Of a stretch of DNA of 30,352 nucleotides, positions 1-7,181 are shown in pieces. The translations under genes were made by a program, and so were the position numbers. Source of the stretch: Sulfurimonas sp. UBA6792. Lineage in GTDB: Bacteria; Campylobacterota; Campylobacteria; Campylobacterales; Sulfurimonadaceae. The stretch covers positions 1-30,352 of the forward strand of contig DKFQ01000051.1 in the NCBI GenBank assembly GCA_002452425.1. The letters are read 5' to 3'. The notes beneath the pieces are model-generated. The model was not told the DNA's origin, made no database searches, and saw only the letters and a list, made by a program, of their open reading frames with translations. Numbering within the stretch: the first letter of the stretch is position 1; the number at the start of each line of letters is the position of its first letter.

Positions 1-1
1 T

Positions 2-316
2 GCTAAGACCGCCAAGAACCTCAAAAAGTGCGCTTGCATCCTCTCTTTTTCCTGCACTGTAGTTCTCCATAGCATACTCGTACAAGGCTCTGAGCGTTGC
101 AAAATCCTGCACCTCGTTCATATCCATCACTCTATGTGCTTCAAGCGTATCGGTAAGTCTCTCTAGTGCCATATCAAGAATGTTTGCGTAAAAATCTTGA
201 AGCATATCTTCTTCAAATGTGTTGTAAGCCTGCTCTTCGAGCATATAAAGTGATGCTATATCGCCATTTTGCACAGCTTTAAAAACATCCTCTTTAAGTT
301 TTTCTACACTAGACAT
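2..316 (-). CDS. hypothetical protein, C-terminus cut by window start
   Basis: An open frame starts at ATG 316 on the minus strand and runs off the left edge, giving 105 visible residues with no stop. The start overlaps the last 13 bases of the dapC-like gene upstream, so the two are probably co-transcribed and translationally coupled. The product begins MSSVEKLKEDVF and is acidic, soluble and mostly helical by composition (many Glu, Leu, Ala, Met). It has no signal peptide, membrane segment or cysteine in the visible part. I do not recognise a family. The reading frame is supported by the operon overlap and by codon use like that of the neighbours. The function is unknown. Confidence 0.6.
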   Translation of the reverse strand, partial: MSSVEKLKEDVFKAVQNGDIASLYMLEEQAYNTFEEDMLQDFYANILDMALERLTDTLEAHRVMDMNEVQDFATLRALYEYAMENYSAGKREDASALFEVLGGLS

Positions 317-1446
317 AAACACTCCTTGATTCTTTTCAATGCACTCTCAACTTTTTGCGTATCCTCAACAAGAGCGATACGGACGTACTCTTTGCCTGGG
401 TTGATGCCATTTGCATCCTCTCTTGCGAGAAACTCACCTGGTAAAACTTTGACGTTGTAGTCACGGTAGAGTTTTCTTGTAAACTCCAAAGCTGATGGGA
501 CTTTGAGCCAGATGTAAAATGTAGCTTCAGGGGTTTCAATGCCCAAAATCTCACGTGCCGCTTCAAAGTTTTTTCCATAAATCTTACGTGCAACTTCCAC
601 ATGCTCTTCATCACTCCAAGCCACAGCCGCCGCACTCTGCAGTGGCAGTGGAGAAGCACATCCAACATACGTTCTATAGTTCATGTAACCTTTTAAAATC
701 TTTGCATCCCCAGCGATAAAACCAGAACGAAGCCCCGGAGCGGACGAACGCTTTGAGATGGAGTTGATAACAAGCACATTTTTAAATGAACTGTTACCCA
801 CATGAACAGAGGCTTCAAGAAGCGATGGGATGGGTTTGTCGGTATAAATCTCGCTGTAACACTCATCATTTAGGAGAAGAAAATTGTGTTTGAGTGCAAG
901 CTTTACCCACTCCCCAAGCTCTTCAAGCGTTAGCGTTGATGCAGTTGGGTTGTTTGGAAAGTTCAAAATGACAAGATGACATGTAGCTAACTTTTCTTCA
1001 TCAATCAGAGGCTTAAAACCGTTCTCTTCTGTAAGGTTTAGGTGGAGCGTCTTTGCTCTTGAAGCAGTAGCCGCACCCTCATAAATCTGATAAAAAGGGT
1101 TTGTAAAAGCGATGGTTGGCTCTTTTTTGTCAAAAAGAAAATATTGCGGAAAGTTAAAAAGAACCTCTCTTGTTCCAAAAGTAGGAATGATTTGGTTTTC
1201 ATGAAGCATCACGCCAAATCTTTTTGCGACAAACTCTCTTTGTGCCACTCTTAGCCCATCTTCACCCGCTGTTTTAGGATAGCGTCTAAGAAGCGGTGTA
1301 CTATCACAAAGAGCTTTTTGTATAAAATGCGGTGTCTCAAACTGCGGCTCGCCGATAGTTAAAGCAGAGGGTTCATACGCGCTATTTGGAGTAATATCTT
1401 GAAGTAAAGCGGTAAGTTTTTCAAATGGATAGGGTTCAAAATTCAT
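304..1446 (-). CDS. dapC: succinyldiaminopimelate aminotransferase (DapC-like, class I/II PLP aminotransferase)
   Basis: The 380-residue protein is a fold-type I PLP aminotransferase, normal length for the family. Visible motifs are the NNPTA loop (N166), the NDECYSEIY block with the PLP-ring Asp194 and Tyr197, the PLP-lysine motif SISKRSSAPGLRSG (K232), and a C-terminal YVRIAL segment with the carboxylate-binding Arg. It resembles the epsilonproteobacterial DapC type (H. pylori HP0624-like), which transfers an amino group from glutamate to N-succinyl-2-amino-6-ketopimelate in the lysine and meso-diaminopimelate pathway. That substrate is inferred from the family; a generic aspartate-type aminotransferase is the alternative. 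The start ATG follows an AAAAGG that lies 10 bases upstream. A TATAAT box next to an 8-bp inverted repeat sits just upstream (1452-1480). Confidence 0.85.
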   Translation of the reverse strand: MNFEPYPFEKLTALLQDITPNSAYEPSALTIGEPQFETPHFIQKALCDSTPLLRRYPKTAGEDGLRVAQREFVAKRFGVMLHENQIIPTFGTREVLFNFPQYFLFDKKEPTIAFTNPFYQIYEGAATASRAKTLHLNLTEENGFKPLIDEEKLATCHLVILNFPNNPTASTLTLEELGEWVKLALKHNFLLLNDECYSEIYTDKPIPSLLEASVHVGNSSFKNVLVINSISKRSSAPGLRSGFIAGDAKILKGYMNYRTYVGCASPLPLQSAAAVAWSDEEHVEVARKIYGKNFEAAREILGIETPEATFYIWLKVPSALEFTRKLYRDYNVKVLPGEFLAREDANGINPGKEYVRIALVEDTQKVESALKRIKECLCLV

Positions 1447-1451
1447 AGTGT

Positions 1452-1475
1452 TTGCGCCTTTTAAAGTAGGCGCAA
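1452..1475 (-). promoter_or_regulatory. inverted repeat next to the dapC -10 box (candidate operator)
   Basis: TTGCGCCT and AGGCGCAA form a perfect 8-bp inverted repeat with an 8-base spacer, GC-rich against an AT-rich background. The expected transcription start (about 1468) falls inside it, so the RNA would probably lack the left arm. This favours a DNA operator over an RNA hairpin or terminator, and no T-run follows. Confidence 0.4.
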
Positions 1476-1480
1476 TTATA
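1475..1480 (-). promoter_or_regulatory. -10 box of dapC-like gene
   Basis: Minus-strand TATAAT about 30 bases upstream of the ATG at 1446. No clear -35 is seen, as is common in Campylobacterota. Its last base touches the left arm of an 8+8 bp inverted repeat (1452-1475). Confidence 0.55.
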
Positions 1481-1516
1481 TCTAAAATCTCTAAAGCAGA
1501 GGTAAATCAAGCTTCT

Positions 1517-2188
1517 TTAACTCTTTGGAACTCCAAACTTTTGCGTTACTAGCTCTCCATCAGCGTTAAAAAAGAGGTAGTAGAGCCAATCTTTTTTAAC
1601 GCTGAGTCCCGCGAGATATCTAATGGCGAGATTTGCTTGAAGCGAGGCGATGTGCATCACTATGGGAGCGGCGATGCCTGCCGGAGTTTGGGATGTTATC
1701 TTAAATGCGTCACGAAAAGAGGAGTTCTCAAAAAAACAGACTTGCCCGTGAAATGCCTCGACACTGCCGTATATCCAAGGCAAGTTTTTGCTTTTGCAGT
1801 AGTCGTCTATTTGGGCACGTGTGGGGAGGTTGTCGGTTGCATCTATGACCAAATCAACGGTTATATTTTTTTGAGAGAATGTTTCAAAATCACACTCATG
1901 AGAGATGGCTTTTACAAATGGACATCTCTGTTCTATGAGTTCTGCATTTAAAGCGGCTTTGCTTTTTCCCTCATCACCGATTTTAAAAGCGATTTGGCGG
2001 TGGATGTTGTGAGTGGAGACCGTGTCAAAATCGACCATATGTATCTCGCCGATTCCGCTAGAACCGAGTGCAAAAGCAAGTGAGCTTCCAAGCCCTCCCG
2101 CTCCGATGATGGCTATCTTTTTGTTTTGGAGTGCGTCTTGTCTCTCTTTGCCCCAAAGCTGTATCTGTCTGTGAAAATACTCTATCAT
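1517..2188 (-). CDS. ThiF/MoeB/HesA-family adenylating (E1-like) protein lacking Cys motifs
   Basis: The 223-residue protein has the E1-like Rossmann ATP-binding core: RQIQLWG near residue 7, GAGGLGSS (29-36), DFD (53-55), N61 and R64-Q65 of the NxxRQ motif, K75 and DATDN (116-120). In MoeB and ThiF these residues bind ATP and Mg and adenylate the C-terminal glycine of a small sulfur-carrier protein. The zinc-binding CxxC pairs and the downstream catalytic-type Cys (usually CaexGV) are absent: the matching segment reads TPAGIAAP (168-175). It is also shorter than MoeB (about 250). Its ATG overlaps the end of the nitrilase-like gene by 4 bases (ATGA), so it is the last gene of the metY operon. 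The substrate is unknown. Confidence 0.8.
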   Translation of the reverse strand: MIEYFHRQIQLWGKERQDALQNKKIAIIGAGGLGSSLAFALGSSGIGEIHMVDFDTVSTHNIHRQIAFKIGDEGKSKAALNAELIEQRCPFVKAISHECDFETFSQKNITVDLVIDATDNLPTRAQIDDYCKSKNLPWIYGSVEAFHGQVCFFENSSFRDAFKITSQTPAGIAAPIVMHIASLQANLAIRYLAGLSVKKDWLYYLFFNADGELVTQKFGVPKS

Positions 2189-2982
2189 GAGAGGCTTCTT
2201 TTGTGAAGTGCATCTCTAAAACCCCATGCTTTTCTCGCACGTGCCACCTCTGTATGGCTCATATCGACAATCATCAGCTCCTCTTTGTTGCCAAGATGCT
2301 CCAAAAGCTCGCCGTTTGGAGAGGCAAGAAGCGAATCGCCGTAAAAACTCCAAACATGCTCTTTGTCGGCATATTCGCCGATTCTGTTTGCTCTGAGTAT
2401 ATAGCAGTTATGTGTAAATGCACGTGAGAGGATAAGCGTTTTCCATCTCTCGTACGAGTCAAATGTGGAGACGCTCGGAAGCAAGATACAATCCACCCCT
2501 TTTGCGGCAATTTCGCTAAACATAGTATCGAAATGGAGTTCAAATCCACTCATAAGTGCAAATTTAAAGCCTCCAACTTTAAACATCAGCGGAGATTGAA
2601 GCGGTTTTGGTGTGTTGGCAAAAAACTTCTCCTCGTTCCAATGCGGATAGTTGATAAGGATTTGCTGCTCGTAGTAAGAGGTGGAAGAGGGTGCAAACTT
2701 CGCCACGGTTTTGTAAACCCTCCCTTTTTTAACTACCACCAAAGGCGCTACAATGGTTATGTCATAGGTATGCGCCATCTCTTTTAAAACTTTTGCCTGA
2801 TGCTTCGCCTGCTCATCAATCATGCTAGGGGAGAGCCCTTGAAGCTCTTTGAAAAAAGGGTTTAGGATATATTCGCCCAAAAGCAGCACTTTGACATTTT
2901 GTTTTGAGGCTATGCGGATATAGTTGTAGAGCTTTGTTGAGCTCATCCCCTGTGCGCTGAGTTGAAGGACGGCGGCTCTCAT
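2185..2982 (-). CDS. nitrilase-superfamily (carbon-nitrogen hydrolase) protein, catalytic residues degenerate
   Basis: The 265-residue protein has the nitrilase-superfamily layout: N-terminal MRAAVLQL strand, LLLGEYILNP with the expected catalytic Glu (E37), NYPHWNEEKFF around residue 111, and VDCILLPSVS near residue 163 followed by RAFTHNCYILRANR. The nucleophile region, normally ICYD or ICFE, reads LMSGFELHFD here, so Gly146 (or Ser145) occupies the Cys position. The usual Tyr-Arg-Lys of the catalytic Lys reads YEQQ (104-107). Two of the three triad residues therefore appear lost, and a non-catalytic role or changed chemistry is likely. It overlaps xseB by 4 bases upstream and the ThiF-like gene by 4 bases downstream. 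Confidence 0.8.
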   Translation of the reverse strand: MRAAVLQLSAQGMSSTKLYNYIRIASKQNVKVLLLGEYILNPFFKELQGLSPSMIDEQAKHQAKVLKEMAHTYDITIVAPLVVVKKGRVYKTVAKFAPSSTSYYEQQILINYPHWNEEKFFANTPKPLQSPLMFKVGGFKFALMSGFELHFDTMFSEIAAKGVDCILLPSVSTFDSYERWKTLILSRAFTHNCYILRANRIGEYADKEHVWSFYGDSLLASPNGELLEHLGNKEELMIVDMSHTEVARARKAWGFRDALHKRSLS

Positions 2983-3188
2983 TGTTTGCTCTTTATCTCG
3001 TTGATTTTTATCTCCGCCTCTTCTAGCATCTTTTGTGCGCTTAAGAGTTCGCTCATCCCTTGTTCATACGCTTTGAGGCTATCTTGAAGTGTTATTTCGG
3101 GATTCATAAGAGTTTCTAAAACTTTTTTTGCACTCTCTAACTTTGCCTCAAAGTTTTGGGTCTCTGTTGTCAAATCTTCTTTAGCCAT
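2979..3188 (-). CDS. xseB: exodeoxyribonuclease VII small subunit
   Basis: The 69-residue acidic helical protein matches XseB in size and pattern (FEAKLESAKKVLETLMNPEITLQDSLKAYEQGM, read in pieces). XseB binds the large subunit XseA to form exonuclease VII, which degrades single-stranded DNA to oligonucleotides in the cytoplasm. The gene overlaps the metX end by 8 bases and the nitrilase-like gene by 4 bases, so it is translated from the methionine operon. No xseA is in this window, so the subunits are encoded apart. Confidence 0.85.
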   Translation of the reverse strand: MAKEDLTTETQNFEAKLESAKKVLETLMNPEITLQDSLKAYEQGMSELLSAQKMLEEAEIKINEIKSKQ

Positions 3189-4287
3189 TTAAAATATCCT
3201 TTACATACTCTTCAAATTTCTCGACTTCTACCAAAAATGCATCATGCCCGTAGTTGCTCTCTATATCGACATAGGTGTGGTTGGTGTTGCCAATCTTTGT
3301 CAGTGCATCGCTAATCTCTCTCATCTCAAAGTTTTTAAAGAGCTGGTCGTTGCTAAAACTCATAAGATGCAGTTCGCAACTTATCTTTTTAAGTGCCTCG
3401 CCAAGAGAGTCAAATCCGCGCGAGATATCGTAGATGTTGATGGCTTTTGTGATGTAGAGATATGAGAGCGGGTCAAACCATTTTGTAAAGTTATAACCGT
3501 TGTACTCCAAAAAAAGCTCCACTTGAAACTTGCCGAAGAGTTCGTAAAGTCCGTCTGTGTTTTTGTACTCTCTGCCAAACTTGCTCTGCATGGATTCGTA
3601 AGACAAAAAGCTGATAAATCCTGCCATTCTGCCCACCGCCATACCTGAGAGACCGTTTTCTTTGATATTTTGGCTCTCATAATATCCATCTTTAAAATCA
3701 GGGTCTTTAAGGATAGCTTCTTGCGCTACTTTGTTAAATGCTATCGCCCAAGGCTGTGTAGCGTGTGTTGTTGCCATGGAGATGATTTTGGATGCAAAGT
3801 TAGGGTAGTGAATCGCAAAAAGAAGTGCCTGCATGCCGCCCATCGAACCGCCGATTATAGCATGAACGCTATGGATGCCAAGTCTGTCAAAAAGGATTCT
3901 TTGCGCTTTTACCATATCTTTGATGGTGATAACTGGAAATTTGTATCGGTATGGGTTATGGTGCGGATGTTGCGGGCTCATAGGACCAGTTGAACCAAAA
4001 CAGCTTCCTATGACGTTGGTGCAGATGACAAAGTATTTGTCGGTATCGACTGCTTTGCCTGAACCGATGAGGTTGTCCCACCATCCTGCTTTTTTATCAC
4101 CCTCATACGTCCCTGCACAATGGTGTGAGCCTGTGAGTGCATGGCAGATAACGACAACATTGCTCTTGTCGTCATTTAGCTCTCCGTAAGTCTCATACGC
4201 TATGTCATAAGGCTCTAAGATACGCCCGCTCTCCAGATAGAGCGGGTTTGTAAAGTGTTCGGTATATGTTTTGAGGTTGAGTGACAA
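3181..4287 (-). CDS. metX: homoserine O-acetyltransferase
   Basis: MetX transfers acetyl from acetyl-CoA to homoserine, making the substrate of MetY. It is an alpha/beta hydrolase: the HALTGS oxyanion segment (49-54), nucleophile Ser148 in GGSMGG, Asp314 in FSNDQ and His348 in YGHDAF give a full triad. I place the start at TTG 4287 (368 residues) because AGAGG sits 7 bases before it and homology begins there (SLNLKTYTEHFTNPL). The open frame continues upstream to 4383, but that part is metY antiframe sequence with no family resemblance. Only 2 bases separate the metY stop from this TTG, and the end overlaps xseB, so it is in the middle of the operon. Confidence 0.92.
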   Translation of the reverse strand: MSLNLKTYTEHFTNPLYLESGRILEPYDIAYETYGELNDDKSNVVVICHALTGSHHCAGTYEGDKKAGWWDNLIGSGKAVDTDKYFVICTNVIGSCFGSTGPMSPQHPHHNPYRYKFPVITIKDMVKAQRILFDRLGIHSVHAIIGGSMGGMQALLFAIHYPNFASKIISMATTHATQPWAIAFNKVAQEAILKDPDFKDGYYESQNIKENGLSGMAVGRMAGFISFLSYESMQSKFGREYKNTDGLYELFGKFQVELFLEYNGYNFTKWFDPLSYLYITKAINIYDISRGFDSLGEALKKISCELHLMSFSNDQLFKNFEMREISDALTKIGNTNHTYVDIESNYGHDAFLVEVEKFEEYVKDILNG

Positions 4288-4289
4288 CG

Positions 4290-5555
4290 CTACGCCTCTA
4301 GTGCTTGTTTCATATCTGCGATGAGGTCTGCGGCACTCTCTAAGCCACAAGAGATACGAATAAGTCCCGATGGAACACCGCACGCTATAAGTTCTTGCTC
4401 GTTTAACTGTTGATGTGTTGTTGAAGCAGGGTGCGTGATGATGGACTTAGAATCCCCGATATTGACCACCAAAGAGTAGAGCTTTGTCGCATTGACTATC
4501 TTTGTTGCTTCCTCAAGAGATGCTACTTCAAAGCTGAGCAGCCCGCTGCATGCGCCACCTTTAAAGTACTTTTGTGCATTTTTGTAGTTTGCATTGCTCT
4601 TTAACCCTGGATAGTTTACTTTTTTTACTTTTGGGTGTGATTCTAAAAACTCTGCAAGTGCAAGAGCATTTTTAGAGTGTTCTTGCATACGCAAAAATAG
4701 TGTCTCCATCCCTTGTATAAAGAGCCATGAGTTAAACGGAGACAAAACTGCACCCAAATCACGTGCGAGTGAAAGTCTTGCTCTAAGGGTGTAAGGCGGG
4801 AGATTTGTATCGACATATACAAGTCCGTGATATGATGCGTCTGGCTTGTTAAAATGCTCATAACGAGGATTTGCACGAAGTTTTGAAACCAAATTTTCTC
4901 TCTCGACTAAAATCCCTCCGATGGCAAGACCTTGTCCCGTTGTATATTTGCTTGCACTGTGAACCGTGATATCTGCTCCATGCTCAAACGGACGGCATAA
5001 AATCGGTGTTGCAACCGTATTGTCCACTACCGTGAGTATGCCGTGTCTGTTTGCAATAGCAGTAATCGCCTCAATATCTGCTACATCAATACTTGGATTT
5101 GTCAACGACTCAAAAAATATAACTTTTGTTTTTGCATCGATAAGTGCTTCAAGTGATGCCATATTATGTACATCAAAGTATCTTGCCTCAATGCCAAAAC
5201 GCTTGAGTGTGTGCGTGTTGAGTGTCAAACTTCCGCCATAAAGCTGTTTTGCACAAACGATATTGTCTCCAGCTTCTGCCACATTGACGATAGCAAAAAA
5301 GATAGCGCTCATGCCGCTTGAAGTAGCAAGTGCAGCTGCACCGCCCTCTAGGGCTGCAAATCTTTTTTCAAAAACATCTGTTGTAGGATTGTTGAGGCGT
5401 GTGTAGATGTTGCCTAACTCTTTAAGTGAGAAGAGATTTGCAGCGTGCTCTACATCGCGAAACTCATACGCTGTTGTTTGGTAGATGGGAACAACCATCG
5501 TTCCCTGTGAATCTTTTATGTAACCTTCATGCAGTGCTATCGTTTGCAAATCCAT
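4290..5555 (-). CDS. metY: O-acetylhomoserine sulfhydrylase (Cys/Met metabolism PLP enzyme)
   Basis: The 421-residue protein belongs to the Cys/Met-metabolism PLP family. Motifs include the phosphate-binding SSGMSA (79-84), SLTNPSIDVADI (150-161), VVDNT with the PLP Asp178, and SASKYTTGQG with the PLP Lys203. MetY condenses O-acetylhomoserine with sulfide to homocysteine, giving direct sulfhydrylation together with metX just downstream. The length (over 420) favours the O-acetylhomoserine type over MetB or MetC (about 385). A GTG nine bases upstream (5564) could start a 424-residue form. ATG 5555 is preferred because AAGGG lies 8 bases before it. It is the first gene of the operon. Confidence 0.9.
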   Translation of the reverse strand: MDLQTIALHEGYIKDSQGTMVVPIYQTTAYEFRDVEHAANLFSLKELGNIYTRLNNPTTDVFEKRFAALEGGAAALATSSGMSAIFFAIVNVAEAGDNIVCAKQLYGGSLTLNTHTLKRFGIEARYFDVHNMASLEALIDAKTKVIFFESLTNPSIDVADIEAITAIANRHGILTVVDNTVATPILCRPFEHGADITVHSASKYTTGQGLAIGGILVERENLVSKLRANPRYEHFNKPDASYHGLVYVDTNLPPYTLRARLSLARDLGAVLSPFNSWLFIQGMETLFLRMQEHSKNALALAEFLESHPKVKKVNYPGLKSNANYKNAQKYFKGGACSGLLSFEVASLEEATKIVNATKLYSLVVNIGDSKSIITHPASTTHQQLNEQELIACGVPSGLIRISCGLESAADLIADMKQALEA

Positions 5556-5587
5556 CTTGCTCACCCTTGACTTAAATATTGAAAGGT

Positions 5588-5593
5588 ATTTTA
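5588..5593 (-). promoter_or_regulatory. possible -10 box of the metY operon
   Basis: Minus-strand TAAAAT in TTCGCTAAAATACC, with a T-rich stretch before it, about 33 bases upstream of the metY ATG. It departs from TATAAT at one position. The metY leader is too short for a SAM-type riboswitch. Confidence 0.3.
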
Positions 5594-5630
5594 GCGAAAA
5601 TGGTTTAATCTTCGTTTTAATGACACTTTT

Positions 5631-6017
5631 TTAGCTCTTTAAACCTTTTGTCCACTCTTCCATCACTTTATGGAGCTCCTCTTTTGGGGCTTCAAGAAAG
5701 TCGATGACGATTTTATCTTCAAATTCACAAACACCGATACTTCTTGGTCTTGCCGCCAACATTTTGGTATCGGGTATCGCCTGACCGAAACAGAAGATGA
5801 TATTTTGTGCATCCAACAAACCATCCATCATAGGACCACCAAGATTTTTTGTATGCGTGTAGTGGTCAAAAACAGCGATAAACTGCGCAATCGGATGGTT
5901 TTGAATCTTATCTTTAAAGTACTCAATTACCTCTTTTGCTGTTGCAACTCCCATTTCGCTCTTAGCAAACTCAACACTGTAAACCGGATACTTGTCCATA
6001 AATATACTTTTTTTCAC
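5631..6017 (-). CDS. conserved hypothetical protein, 128 residues
   Basis: The product is a small soluble protein with no signal peptide or membrane segment. It starts KKSIFMDKYPVYSVEF and ends VMEEWTKGLKS. Notable are PIAQFIAVFDHYTHT in the middle, an IIFCFGQAIPD segment and one MLAARPRSIGVCEF block. I suspect it belongs to a small uncharacterised family (possibly DUF6858), but I cannot confirm that. The start is GTG 6017, supported by AAGGA six bases upstream. It lies between the SLAC1-type transporter and metY, all on the same strand, with a 41-base gap upstream. No function is inferred. Confidence 0.65.
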   Translation of the reverse strand: MKKSIFMDKYPVYSVEFAKSEMGVATAKEVIEYFKDKIQNHPIAQFIAVFDHYTHTKNLGGPMMDGLLDAQNIIFCFGQAIPDTKMLAARPRSIGVCEFEDKIVIDFLEAPKEELHKVMEEWTKGLKS

Positions 6018-6058
6018 TCTTATTCCTTTTTAAATTTAAATTTTATCGGTAAACGCAA

Positions 6059-7021
6059 CTACTCTTGAATACAAATTTCGCCTTTTTTCATATGCAAAAT
6101 CGTCTGGTAAGCAACGATGGCAACAATGATTGTTGTTGCACCAAGCATCACGTAAGAGAGGAGCTGTAAAAATGGCGAGCCTCTCTCGTGGTACATCAAC
6201 ATGGAGCTTATCGCCATGGCAGCGATTGGGAAGACAAACGCCCACCATGAGATAAAAAATTTGATACGGATAAAATTTTTGTACATAAAAAGTACCAAAA
6301 GTGTAAAAAAGAGCGCTAAATTGAAGAGAAAAAGTGCAAAAGTATCGATGATGCCAAACATCTTAAAGTAAGCGATAAAGCCTACAGCAGGGGGTGCAAT
6401 AAGGATAAAAAGTGTCGGCATAAACTTGATGGCTAGTTGGTGGTGAAATATGATGCGATTGAGAAGTACAGCAAAAAGTATAATCCAAAAAAACATACCG
6501 ACACTAAAAAAGTAGAGCAACAAGCCAGTTTCAACAAAGCCCACACCCGCTACAGGTACCAAAACATTTCCAACGATTGGGATAAACCAAGCAGGGTTCG
6601 AGTGGTCAAGTTGTTGGTTTTTGTTAATCCAAAACGCTATGGTGTGCATAGTAAGATAGAAATGTAAAAATGTCCCCGGGTACCAAAAAATAGCACTTAC
6701 AGTGGGAAAATTCTCCTTGTAGATGATAGCGAGCATCAGCATAGAGATGGAGATGGCAGCAAAAAAGTTGATACGTACAGGATGAGAAAACTCATTGGCA
6801 ACTGCCATCTTGTAGGTAAAGAATTTTTTGAGATAAACAAGCGAGACAACCACAAAAACAGCAGTTGTAAGTACCATAAATATCTCACCTAAAAAAGCAG
6901 GAAAGCCGAGCCAAACCGCCGCTTTTTGGTAGGTAATGGTAAGTCCACTCAAGCCCATGACAATAGCATACATCATAACAGGAAAAAATTTTAATCTGTT
7001 TTTTTCTTGATTATTTTCCAT
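6059..7021 (-). CDS. SLAC1/TehA-family (TDT) anion or dicarboxylate transporter
   Basis: The 320-residue protein is almost entirely hydrophobic with about ten predicted membrane helices, the length and fold of the SLAC1/TehA/Mae1 (TDT) family. Recognisable family segments are NPAWFIPIVGN, LVPVAG, MFFWIILFAVLLNRIIFH, PTLFILIAPPAVGF and WWAFVFPIAA. Members form anion channels or carry C4-dicarboxylates, sulfite or tellurite-related substrates; the substrate here cannot be read from sequence. The ATG at 7021 has AAGG seven bases upstream and a TATAAT at 7046-7051. It is probably its own transcription unit, with the hypothetical gene 41 bases downstream possibly read through. Confidence 0.85.
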   Translation of the reverse strand: MENNQEKNRLKFFPVMMYAIVMGLSGLTITYQKAAVWLGFPAFLGEIFMVLTTAVFVVVSLVYLKKFFTYKMAVANEFSHPVRINFFAAISISMLMLAIIYKENFPTVSAIFWYPGTFLHFYLTMHTIAFWINKNQQLDHSNPAWFIPIVGNVLVPVAGVGFVETGLLLYFFSVGMFFWIILFAVLLNRIIFHHQLAIKFMPTLFILIAPPAVGFIAYFKMFGIIDTFALFLFNLALFFTLLVLFMYKNFIRIKFFISWWAFVFPIAAMAISSMLMYHERGSPFLQLLSYVMLGATTIIVAIVAYQTILHMKKGEICIQE

Positions 7022-7045
7022 CCAAAAACCTTCTTATTATCTAAA

Positions 7046-7051
7046 ATTATA
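7046..7051 (-). promoter_or_regulatory. -10 box of the SLAC1-family gene
   Basis: Minus-strand TATAAT in AATATTATAATTTTAG, about 25 bases before the ATG at 7021. The preceding sequence is AT-rich and no -35 is evident. Confidence 0.5.
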
Positions 7052-7132
7052 ATATTCATAAATTTTACTATTTTTTCGCATAAAAGTCAACAATGCTTTT
7101 TTGTTTTTAAAAGTAGAAATCTTAAATACGTT

Positions 7133-7173
7133 AAAAAAAGAAGGAGATTTAGAGCATAAGAGAGTTATGCCCT
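7133..7173 (-). terminator. probable guaB terminator hairpin
   Basis: On the minus strand AGGGCATAA and TTATGCTCT pair over 9 bp (one G-U) around a CTCTC loop (arms 7165-7173 and 7151-7159). A run of seven T follows about 11 bases later (7133-7139). It lies directly after the guaB stop. The distal T-run makes it an imperfect intrinsic terminator. Confidence 0.45.
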
Positions 7174-7181
7174 AAAGAGAG

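Noticed and set aside
5565..5630. Possible SAM riboswitch before metY
   Set aside because: The space is only about 66 bases and shows no stems or conserved core.
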